Below, piece after piece: positions 1-6,217 of a stretch of 11,092 bases of DNA. Numbering within the stretch: position 1 is the stretch's first letter; the number at the start of each line of letters is the position of its first letter. The stretch spans positions 1 to 11,092 of the forward strand of contig URZO01000126.1 of assembly GCA_900552465.1 (NCBI GenBank). Reading direction: 5' to 3'. This DNA is from an uncultured Parabacteroides sp. Its GTDB lineage: Bacteria > Bacteroidota > Bacteroidia > Bacteroidales > Tannerellaceae. Position numbers and translations under genes: made by a program. The notes beneath the pieces are model-generated. The model made no database searches. It was not told the DNA's origin and worked only from the letters and a program-made list of their open reading frames with translations.

Positions 1-496
1 TCTCCTGCAAAAATAATGCAAATTTGTATAAGTCGGTTACCGCCAGCTCTTTTTCCACGTATCCGCTGACAACGGGAACGTGCGCCACATAGCGGCGGCT
101 GACAGGCATCGTGCTACCCAAATTATCCACATAGTAGTTACCTCGCGGACTTATCACTCGCAAGATAGGTATTTTTTGTTCCACTTCCAATTTAATCATG
201 CCCGAAGGAGTCTTGTAGGCTTCCACGCGGGCAATCATTTCGTTCTTCAGCAGTTCATTTTCAATCCGGTCTGTGTTGATCTCGTCCATCGGCTTTTTTA
301 TCGGGTTCAGATCGGCACTCTTGAGGAGGGAGATCAGGTCGCTCTCGCTCACAAAGTGCTTGTCGAGGCTGTCCACGACTACCACCTGCAAGTCACGGCA
401 CAAATCTTTCTGCCTGCTTTCCCGGAAGAAGAAGGAGACAAACACGATGTAACAAAACAACAGTGTTGCAACTATTATGGATACGGTACGGACCAC
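1..496 (-). CDS. ftsQ: Cell division protein FtsQ/DivIB (3' end cut by window edge)
   Basis: This is a bitopic divisome scaffold protein that links early and late division proteins; family knowledge places its bulk in the periplasm. The frame is open from the murC stop to base 1, giving 165 complete codons. Residues about 2-24 form one hydrophobic membrane segment (VVRTVSIIVATLLFCYIVFV) after a very short cytoplasmic tail. Residues about 35-105 fit a POTRA domain, and after it the YYVDNLG and VPVVSGYV stretches match the start of the FtsQ beta domain. The family usually has about 240-260 residues here, so roughly 80 are missing. The only plausible start is the GTG at 496-494, because the upstream in-frame codons are AGA and the murC stop, and the next ATG falls inside the POTRA region. 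The spacer to murC is 3 bases, so translation is probably coupled. ftsA and ftsZ would be expected next, outside the window. Confidence 0.9.
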   Translation of the reverse strand, partial: MVRTVSIIVATLLFCYIVFVSFFFRESRQKDLCRDLQVVVVDSLDKHFVSESDLISLLKSADLNPIKKPMDEINTDRIENELLKNEMIARVEAYKTPSGMIKLEVEQKIPILRVISPRGNYYVDNLGSTMPVSRRYVAHVPVVSGYVEKELAVTDLYKFALFLQE

Positions 497-499
497 TCT

Positions 500-1885
500 T
501 TATTCTTTTTTATCCAATATTTGTTTTACAGGTTCTACCAGCAGTTCTATGTTACCGGCTCCGACCATCAGGACTACATCGAGTCGGCCGGCTTCGGCAG
601 AGACGACATCCAGGAGTTCTTCTTTCCGGATCAACCGCTTGTCAGGGGTTGTCACGGCATCGAAGATGATCTGCGAGGTGACACCCGGTATCGGTTCCTC
701 GCGTGCGGGGTAAATGTCCAGCAGGATCAATTCATCCAGGAGCGACAGGCTGGCGGCAAAGTCGGCGGCAAAGTCGCGCGTACGGGTGTAGAGATGGGGC
801 TGGAAGATACCGGTCACCTTACGTCCGGCATACAGTTCCTTTACGGAAAGGATGCTTGCCTTCAGCTCGGCAGGGTGATGTGCATAATCGTCTATCAGGA
901 CGATGTTATCTTTCTTGAGGTGGAAGTCGAAGCGGCGGCGCGGACCGGCAAAGGTTGCCATGCCGTGTTTGATTTCCTCCGGTGTCGCACCGTTCAGCCA
1001 TGCAAGGGCGATAGCGGCCACACCGTTCTCGATATTTACTTTTACGGGGACGCCCAACTGGATATCCGGGATGCGGACATCGGGACCGACGAAGTCGAAG
1101 AATATCTCTCCACCTCCGATACGGATGTTTTCGGCGTGGAAGTCTCCCCCTTCGGTTGCGGAATAGGTATAGAGCGTAACTCCTTCTTGCAGGCGGGGCG
1201 TGACGTCAATGCCCTGCTTCATGATCAGGCAGCCGTCGGGACGGATCAGCGAGGTGAAGTGTTCGAAACTTTCACGGTAGGCCTCCGGGGTTCCATAGAT
1301 ATCCAAATGATCGGGATCAGCGGCGGTGATGACGGCCATATAGGGCCTGAGCCAATGGAAGGAGCGGTCGAACTCGTCTGCCTCGATCACGGTCAGGTCG
1401 CTCTTAGCGGAGAGCATCAGGTTGCTGTCGTAGTTCTTCAGGATACCGCCTAAGAAGGCGTTACAATCAACGTGCGACTGCTTCAACAGGTGGGCTACCA
1501 TCGAAGAGGTGGTCGTCTTGCCATGCGTACCGGCAACACAGAGTCCGCGGTTGCAATTGGTGATCTCGCCCAGCACACGGGCACGTTTCATCACCTCAAA
1601 ACCGTTTCCCCGGAAATAACAAAGCTCCGAATGGGCCTCGGGAACGGCGGGCGTATAGACCACCAGCGTCTTTGCCGGGTCGGTAAAGTCGTCGGGGATC
1701 AGGTCGACGTTATCTTCATAATGAATGACGGCTCCTTCATAGTTCAACTGTTCCGTCAAACCGGAAGGGGTCTTGTCGTAACCGGCCACCTTCTTCCCTT
1801 TCGAAAGAAAGTAACGGATCAGGGCACTCATCCCGATACCGCCGGCACCGACGAAATAGACAGCCGTTATGTTGTTTATATCCAT
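500..1885 (-). CDS. murC: UDP-N-acetylmuramate--L-alanine ligase MurC
   Basis: This cytoplasmic ATP-dependent ligase adds L-alanine to UDP-MurNAc, the first amino acid of the stem peptide. The 461 residues are full length. An N-terminal Rossmann-type UDP-binding domain begins with VGAGGIGMSAL (about 12-22). The ATP-binding loop GTHGKTTTSS is at 119-128, EADEFDRSF at 168-176 and the DPDHLDIY metal/substrate region at 190-197. The C-terminal domain shows GPRRRFD (314-320), DDYAHHPAEL (332-341), FQPHLYTRTRDF (361-372) and GAGNIELL (432-439). The TGTHGKTT loop, rather than TGTNGKTT, and the YAHHP motif separate it from MurD, MurE and MurF. The H-N pair common in this family is V-N here (KVNIENG, about 282-288). 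The ATG start at 1885 lies directly before the nucleotide-binding region. murC is separated from murG by 359 non-coding bases holding a candidate promoter, and it is followed almost immediately by ftsQ. Confidence 0.97.
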   Translation of the reverse strand: MDINNITAVYFVGAGGIGMSALIRYFLSKGKKVAGYDKTPSGLTEQLNYEGAVIHYEDNVDLIPDDFTDPAKTLVVYTPAVPEAHSELCYFRGNGFEVMKRARVLGEITNCNRGLCVAGTHGKTTTSSMVAHLLKQSHVDCNAFLGGILKNYDSNLMLSAKSDLTVIEADEFDRSFHWLRPYMAVITAADPDHLDIYGTPEAYRESFEHFTSLIRPDGCLIMKQGIDVTPRLQEGVTLYTYSATEGGDFHAENIRIGGGEIFFDFVGPDVRIPDIQLGVPVKVNIENGVAAIALAWLNGATPEEIKHGMATFAGPRRRFDFHLKKDNIVLIDDYAHHPAELKASILSVKELYAGRKVTGIFQPHLYTRTRDFAADFAASLSLLDELILLDIYPAREEPIPGVTSQIIFDAVTTPDKRLIRKEELLDVVSAEAGRLDVVLMVGAGNIELLVEPVKQILDKKE

Positions 1886-1914
1886 ATATTCTTATTCGTT
1901 ACGATTCGTTGTTA

Positions 1915-1922
1915 CAAAGATA
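1915..1922 (-). promoter_or_regulatory. Candidate -7 promoter element for murC
   Basis: The minus strand reads TATCTTTG, an exact match to the Bacteroidota -7 consensus TAnnTTTG, and it ends 29 bases before the murC ATG. That would give a short leader of about 20 bases. No clean TTTG -33 element is visible at the usual 19-21-base spacing; the nearest candidate is a TTTT at 1950-1947 with a 24-base spacer. The element is short enough to occur by chance. Its position in the only long gap next to murC is the main support. It would let murC, ftsQ and downstream genes be transcribed apart from the ftsI-murG block. Confidence 0.45.
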
Positions 1923-1972
1923 ATACCTTCGTAGCTTATTTGTTATAAAAGTCCCGCAGGTTCTTTGAAAAA

Positions 1973-2082
1973 GACTATAACTTTTTGCGGAAAAGACTAT
2001 AGCTTTTTATGCAAAAGAGTATAGCTTTTTGTCTAATAGAGTATAGCTTTTCTACCGACAGGCTATAACCTTGTCCTAATTC
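1973..2082. repeat. 22-base tandem repeat, five degenerate units
   Basis: Five units start at 1973, 1995, 2017, 2039 and 2061, an exact 22-base period. The conserved core on the plus strand is GASTATARCTTTTT: GACTATAACTTTTT, GACTATAGCTTTTT, GAGTATAGCTTTTT, GAGTATAGCTTTTC and GGCTATAACCTTGT. The first two units also end in AAAA. Similarity falls off toward higher coordinates. Each core is nearly palindromic around CTATAG with A and T tracts on either side. The array lies about 50-150 bases upstream of the candidate murC promoter and next to the inverted-repeat element at 2087-2227. No reading frame covers it. Its function is unknown; curvature or repeated binding sites are possible. Confidence 0.85.
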
Positions 2083-2086
2083 ACCT

Positions 2087-2227
2087 TGTCAAAAGTCCTA
2101 TTTATAGCGTTTGTGTCCTGGCGGGCTTGACCCGCCATCTCATACTAATCATTGTAAATCAGTTTAGTATGAGGTTGCGGGTCAAGCCCGCAATGACACG
2201 CTAAAGCGTTAGAACCTACTTTTGACA
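2087..2227. repeat. 141-base inverted-repeat element (MITE/REP-like) between murG and murC
   Basis: The left arm (2087-2148) and right arm (2164-2227) are imperfect reverse complements around a 15-base loop. The outer ends are TGTCAAAAGT (2087-2096) and ACTTTTGACA (2218-2227), an exact 10-base inverted match. The inner arms pair CATACTAA (2141-2148) with TTAGTATG (2164-2171). Each arm carries a nested palindrome: GCGGGCTTGACCCGC at 2121-2135 and GCGGGTCAAGCCCGC at 2177-2191. There is no coding capacity and no clear target-site duplication. The murG stop lies 17 bases outside the right end. In RNA it would fold into one long hairpin or two short ones. No T-tract follows on the transcribed strand, so a classical intrinsic terminator is unlikely. 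It could be a non-autonomous mobile or REP-type repeat. Confidence 0.85.
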
Positions 2228-2244
2228 CATCCCCAAGCCTCCTT

Positions 2245-3351
2245 TTACGAAATGATCTTTACAATTTCATCAACAATATGTTCGGCACTCTGGTGATGGG
2301 CCAGCGTAGCGATGTTGCGGCTCAGGGTGCGGAGGCGCTCTTCGTCGTGGACGACTTCGAGGGCTTTCGACACCAGTTGTGCCTCGGCATCCTTGTCGGC
2401 GATCATGATAGCGGCATCTTTCTCGACCAGCGCCAGGGCATTCTTCGTCTGATGGTCTTCCGCCACATTAGGGGAAGGGACCAGGATAACCGGCTTCTGC
2501 AACAGGCAGAGTTCGGAGATCGAGCTGGCTCCCGCACGGGAGATAATCAGGTCGGCTGCCGAATAGGCATAGTCCATACGGGTGATAAAATCCGAACACC
2601 AGATGCGCATGCCCCGATAGGCTTTCAGGTGTTTCAGGGCCTCTTCCTGATAATAACGCCCCGTCTGCCAGATCACCTGCACCTCGCTTTCGGCGGCAAA
2701 GAGCTTGTCCAGGTCGCCCTGTATGCTGCGATTGATCGTCCGGGCACCCAGGCTTCCGCCGACAACCAGGATCGTCTTCTTCTCCGGCGAGAGCTTGAAG
2801 AAGTCTAAGGCCTCCTCACGCTTGCCCCGCGCCTCTTCCAGATCCTGGCGGACCGGGTTACCGGTCATGACGATACGGTCGGCAGGGAAGAACTTTTCCA
2901 TACCTTCGTAAGCGACACATATTTTACTGGCTTTCTTGGCCAGCAGTTTATTCGTAACACCGGCATAGGAGTTTTGCTCCTGTATCAGGGTCGGGATTCC
3001 TAAAGAGGCAGCCATCCATAAGGTCGGTCCGCTGGCATAACCGCCTACGCCTACGGCAATATCGGGCTTGAACTCGCGTATCGTCTTCTTGGCAAGCCGA
3101 AGGCTTTTGACCAGGCGGCCGACGACGCGGATGTTGTTCATCAGGCGGGCACGGTCGAAACCGCTTACCGGCAGCCCTACGATGCGGTAACCGGCGGCCG
3201 GGACTTTCTCCATCTCCATCCGGTCTTCAGCTCCCACAAACAGTATTTCCGCCTCCGGGAAACGTCTCCTGAAGGTATTGGCGATCGAGATAGCCGGGAA
3301 GATATGTCCTCCGGTCCCACCGCCGCTTATGATGATTCGGTACTGTTTCAT
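2245..3351 (-). CDS. murG: Lipid II synthase MurG (UDP-GlcNAc transferase)
   Basis: This membrane-associated GT-B glycosyltransferase transfers GlcNAc from UDP-GlcNAc to lipid I, making lipid II on the inner face of the membrane. The 368 residues are typical. The N-terminal domain holds the glycine-rich loop SGGGTGGHIFPA (9-20) and GVGGYASGP (101-109), which belong to the acceptor/phosphate side. The C-terminal nucleotide-sugar domain shows VGGSLGARTIN (197-207), SRAGASSISEL (271-281) and the donor-binding PSPNVAEDHQTKNA (292-305). The ATG start overlaps the ftsW stop by 4 bases (ATGA), indicating translational coupling, and the N terminus aligns with the usual start just before the first beta strand. 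It sits at the end of a tightly packed gene run; the following gap holds two kinds of repeat. Confidence 0.97.
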   Translation of the reverse strand: MKQYRIIISGGGTGGHIFPAISIANTFRRRFPEAEILFVGAEDRMEMEKVPAAGYRIVGLPVSGFDRARLMNNIRVVGRLVKSLRLAKKTIREFKPDIAVGVGGYASGPTLWMAASLGIPTLIQEQNSYAGVTNKLLAKKASKICVAYEGMEKFFPADRIVMTGNPVRQDLEEARGKREEALDFFKLSPEKKTILVVGGSLGARTINRSIQGDLDKLFAAESEVQVIWQTGRYYQEEALKHLKAYRGMRIWCSDFITRMDYAYSAADLIISRAGASSISELCLLQKPVILVPSPNVAEDHQTKNALALVEKDAAIMIADKDAEAQLVSKALEVVHDEERLRTLSRNIATLAHHQSAEHIVDEIVKIIS

Positions 3352-4724
3352 ATTTTAGTTTCTGTTGTTGTTTCCGTTCTTGTTTCTTCTCTCAGTTCGG
3401 CAACGGCTTCAAGAGGGTTGGAATCCGCTCCCGTCCCATCTTCTGCAGCTCCCGTCCCGTTTTCAACGGGTGCCGACCCATTTTCCGACGGATGCCCATC
3501 CGTTTCCGGTTCGATGCCTATGGAATTTTCCTCCGATGCCAGTGCCTCCGTATCATCCTCATTTCCCATATTGGCTCCGAAACGGCTTACGCTAAGGATG
3601 ATACCGATATAGGCACAACTAATCACGGTCGACGTACCACCGCGGCTGACTAACGGCAAAGGCTGCCCGGTAACCGGTATCAAGTCTACCGCCACCGCCA
3701 TATTCGTCAAAGCCTGGACAACGACCAGCAGCCCGCAGCCCAGAACCAGATATTTAGGGAAGAGTTTATCGCATTTACGGGCGATCATCCCGACTCTGAC
3801 GAGCAGGATGATATACAGGAGCAACACGAAGATGCCCCCGACGATCCCCATCTCTTCTATAATAATGGCATAAATAAAGTCAGAATAAGCCTGCGGCAGG
3901 AAATCGCGTTGTTGTCCGTGGCCGGGAAATTTGCCCAACAGCCCGCCACGTGCCAGCGCGATCTTGGCATGCACGACCTGATAGTCGTCGCCATCGATAC
4001 TGACAGCCCTTCCGGGTTCGAACTTCACGGCGTCAGCCGGATCGGAGAAGCGTTCGACACGGGCCCTCCAGGTATGTACGCGGTCGGGCATATAGTCAAT
4101 CACCTTATCCGGCGCGAATTTGATAAACAACACGCCGACCAGCAGCAGGCCTATCCCTACCCCGCTTAGTTTCAACAGGCGTATAATCGAGATCTGCCCG
4201 ATAAACATCATCATAAAGATGACGGCAAACAGCAGGACGGCGGTCGAACCGTTATTGAAAAAGATCAACCCGCAGACGGCCCCGACACCGCCCAAGATGT
4301 ACCAGAACATCTGTTTGTCCGTGAACCAGTTCCGCTTGCTCAGGATAAACGCCGTATAGCCGATAGCCGATATCTTGGCTATCTCCGAAGGCTGGAAGCG
4401 TATGCCCAGTATCTCCAACCAACGGGGTTCCCCGTTCACCACGACCCCGACAAAAGGCGTGATAGCCAGCAGGATCATCGAAACCGGCAAGAGTAAGCTC
4501 AACAGGGAGTAGAACCTGCACGGGATATTGTGCATCAGCAATACGAGCACAAAACCGCCTAACAGGAATGTTGCATGACGGACAATAGGCGCCCAGTGAT
4601 TCGCATTCCTATAGGCAATCGTACTGGTTGCACTAAAGACCTCGATCACCGAGACCAGACACAGGAACATGAAGATCACCCATATCACCCGGTCGCCCTT
4701 GAATAGTTTACTTGCCAGATCCAT
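3348..4724 (-). CDS. ftsW: SEDS peptidoglycan glycosyltransferase FtsW
   Basis: This polytopic membrane protein polymerises lipid II at the septum together with the class B PBP FtsI; family knowledge predicts ten membrane helices. The 458 residues carry the SEDS signatures NGEPRWLEILGIRFQPSEIAK (98-118, written in part), LPQAYSDFIYAIIIEEMG (276-293), where D282 is the probable catalytic aspartate, and PLPLVSRGGTS (355-365). FtsW and RodA are similar, but placement between murD and murG supports FtsW. The membrane core ends near residue 385. It is followed by a ~73-residue acidic, low-complexity tail rich in E, G, T and S that is presumably cytoplasmic and contains three 7-residue repeats. The ATG start lies 12 bases after the murD stop, and the gene overlaps murG by 4 bases. 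Confidence 0.95.
   Translation of the reverse strand: MDLASKLFKGDRVIWVIFMFLCLVSVIEVFSATSTIAYRNANHWAPIVRHATFLLGGFVLVLLMHNIPCRFYSLLSLLLPVSMILLAITPFVGVVVNGEPRWLEILGIRFQPSEIAKISAIGYTAFILSKRNWFTDKQMFWYILGGVGAVCGLIFFNNGSTAVLLFAVIFMMMFIGQISIIRLLKLSGVGIGLLLVGVLFIKFAPDKVIDYMPDRVHTWRARVERFSDPADAVKFEPGRAVSIDGDDYQVVHAKIALARGGLLGKFPGHGQQRDFLPQAYSDFIYAIIIEEMGIVGGIFVLLLYIILLVRVGMIARKCDKLFPKYLVLGCGLLVVVQALTNMAVAVDLIPVTGQPLPLVSRGGTSTVISCAYIGIILSVSRFGANMGNEDDTEALASEENSIGIEPETDGHPSENGSAPVENGTGAAEDGTGADSNPLEAVAELREETRTETTTETKI
3423..3485 (-). repeat. In-frame 21-base repeat in the ftsW tail
   Basis: Three consecutive 21-base units (3465-3485, 3444-3464, 3423-3443) encode ENGSAPV, ENGTGAA and EDGTGAD, FtsW residues 414-434. 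On the plus strand the units end in TTTTC, TTTTC and TCTTC, and two of them share GCTCCCGTCCC. The repeat keeps the reading frame, so a change in copy number would lengthen or shorten the acidic tail without a frameshift. Degeneracy between units suggests that it is not very recent. Confidence 0.7.
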
Positions 4725-4736
4725 TGTTCATTCGTT

Positions 4737-6071
4737 TTATAAATTCCGTACACAGGCCTTGAACTGGTCGCCCCGGTCCTCATAGCTCTTGAAGAGGTCG
4801 AAGCTGGCACAGCAGGGCGACAACAGGACGGTGTCTCCCTTTTCAGCCAGTTTATATGCTTTCGTTACAGCTTCTTCCATTGAACGGGCATCTTCGATCA
4901 CCGGCACTTTGCCGTCGAAGAAGCCGTGCAGCTTGGCATTGTCCACACCGAGGAAAATCAGGGCATGCACCTTTTGTTTTACCAACTCTTCAATTTCGGA
5001 ATAGTCGTTTCCCTTATCCGTTCCGCCGAGTATCAGCACCAGCGGAGTAGTCATACTCTGCAGGGCATACCAGCAGGAGTTCACATTCGTAGCTTTCGAG
5101 TCGTTGATATAATCGACTCCACGTACACGCGCCACTTTCTCGAGGCGGTGTTCCACCCCGGTAAAGTCGCTCAGCGAAGCCCGTATATTCTCGTCATGGA
5201 TATCCACTACCTTGGAGGCGATACCCGAAGCTAAGGAATTATACAGATTATGCTTTCCCGATAATGCTAATGAATCTTCTTCCATTGTAAACGTACCGTT
5301 TGAGGTTTCAATTATTATCTTTTTGTCTTCCGTATAGCCCTTTACGCCGGCTTCGTGAGTCTCGGCGAACGGGTAGAGAGTTGCCTGCGGGTGGCGCTTG
5401 GCGATTTCGCGGGCAATGATAGGATCATCGTTCCAGAAGATGAAGGCATCTGCGGCCGTCTGGTTGCGGATGATGCGGAATTTGGCATCCACATAGTTTT
5501 GCATCTCGTAATTATAGCGGTCCAGATGATCCGGCGTTATGTTCAGCAGGATAGCGATGTCCGCTTTGAAGTCGTACATGTTGTCGAGCTGGAAACTGCT
5601 CAGTTCAATCACGTAGACGGCGTGAGGATCTTCAGCCACCTGAAGGGCGAGGCTGTTCCCGACGTTACCGGCCAGTCCGACGTCGACACCCGCCTGGCGG
5701 AGGATGTGGTAAGTCAGCATGGTTGTCGTTGTCTTGCCGTTGCTCCCGGTGATACAGATCATCTTCGAGTCGGTATAGCGTCCGGCAAATTCTATTTCGG
5801 AGATGATATGCGTACCTTTCTCCTTCAGTTTCTTTATGATGGGAGCCTTGTCGGGAATCCCGGGGCTCTTGATAACTTCGTCGGCATTCAGGATGTCGGC
5901 TTCGGTATGCTGGTTCTCTTCCCAACGGATTCCGTGGGCGTCCAGCATATCCTTATACTTGGGTTTGATAGACGAGAAATCGGAAACGAACACGTCGAAT
6001 CCTTTCGCCTTCGCCAGCACGGCGGCACCTGCGCCGCTTTCGCCACCTCCTAAAATAACAATCCTCTTCAT
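4737..6071 (-). CDS. murD: UDP-N-acetylmuramoyl-L-alanine--D-glutamate ligase MurD
   Basis: This cytoplasmic ATP-dependent ligase adds D-glutamate to UDP-MurNAc-L-Ala. The 444 residues match the family. The N-terminal domain starts with ILGGGESGAGAA (6-17). The central ATPase domain has TGSNGKTTTT (108-117), ELSSFQLD (156-163) with the metal-binding glutamate, DHLDRY (181-186), and K197 at the position of the carbamylated lysine. The C-terminal domain has GVEHRLE (305-311), NDSKATNVNS (323-332), GGTDKGNDY (349-357) and SPCCASFDLFKSYEDRGDQF (418-437). The ATG at 6071 is right before the first nucleotide-binding strand. Unlike its neighbours, murD is set off from the preceding gene, mraY, by 146 bases, most of them an inverted repeat followed by a very AT-rich leader. 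I see only a weak -7-like match there (TAGGTTTA, minus strand 6107-6100), so a separate promoter is uncertain. ftsW follows after 12 bases. Confidence 0.97.
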   Translation of the reverse strand: MKRIVILGGGESGAGAAVLAKAKGFDVFVSDFSSIKPKYKDMLDAHGIRWEENQHTEADILNADEVIKSPGIPDKAPIIKKLKEKGTHIISEIEFAGRYTDSKMICITGSNGKTTTTMLTYHILRQAGVDVGLAGNVGNSLALQVAEDPHAVYVIELSSFQLDNMYDFKADIAILLNITPDHLDRYNYEMQNYVDAKFRIIRNQTAADAFIFWNDDPIIAREIAKRHPQATLYPFAETHEAGVKGYTEDKKIIIETSNGTFTMEEDSLALSGKHNLYNSLASGIASKVVDIHDENIRASLSDFTGVEHRLEKVARVRGVDYINDSKATNVNSCWYALQSMTTPLVLILGGTDKGNDYSEIEELVKQKVHALIFLGVDNAKLHGFFDGKVPVIEDARSMEEAVTKAYKLAEKGDTVLLSPCCASFDLFKSYEDRGDQFKACVRNL

Positions 6072-6117
6072 TTTATCTTCTATATATATTAATCATATAT
6101 AAACCTATAGCGTCGGA

Positions 6118-6213
6118 AGTAACTCTTTCCCCTCTCGAGAGGGGATAAGGGGTGTGTTATTCTCATAACCTGTAACACACCCCCTGCCCCCTCTCAAGAG
6201 GGGAACAGTTACT
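6118..6213. repeat. 96-base inverted-repeat element between mraY and murD
   Basis: The left arm (6118-6159) and right arm (6173-6213) are near-perfect reverse complements around a 13-base loop. The outer ends are AGTAACT and AGTTACT, and the inner ends are GGGGTGTGTTA and TAACACACCCC. Each arm holds a nested palindrome: CCCCTCTCGAGAGGGG (6129-6144, perfect) and CCCCTCTCAAGAGGGG (6188-6203, one mismatch at the centre). The element ends 4 bases from the mraY stop. It codes for nothing. As RNA it would make a very stable hairpin, but no U-tract follows it on the transcribed strand, so it looks less like an intrinsic terminator than an intercistronic processing or stability element, or an inserted REP/MITE-like repeat. 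Confidence 0.87.
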
Positions 6214-6217
6214 CTTC

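Noticed and set aside
80..1453. 457-codon plus-strand open frame antisense to murC and ftsQ
   Set aside because: It runs opposite two clearly recognised genes, has no recognisable motif and a composition rich in H, Q, F and Y that is typical of antisense translation. It is a shadow frame.
1973..2082. CRISPR array
   Set aside because: The units are contiguous and degenerate with a 22-base period and no unique spacers, and no cas genes are present.
2105..2205. Rho-independent terminator after murG
   Set aside because: The stem is very strong, but no T-tract follows on the transcribed (minus) strand, and the stem is far longer than a usual terminator. A termination effect cannot be excluded.
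2087..2227. Insertion sequence
   Set aside because: At 141 bases with no open frame there is no transposase; at most it is a non-autonomous element.
5355..6053. 232-codon plus-strand open frame antisense to murD
   Set aside because: It is the reverse strand of conserved murD sequence, with no domain or initiation signal; a shadow.
6129..6203. Rho-independent terminator after mraY
   Set aside because: Transcription runs minus-ward and the bases after the hairpin (toward 6110) are mixed, without a U run.
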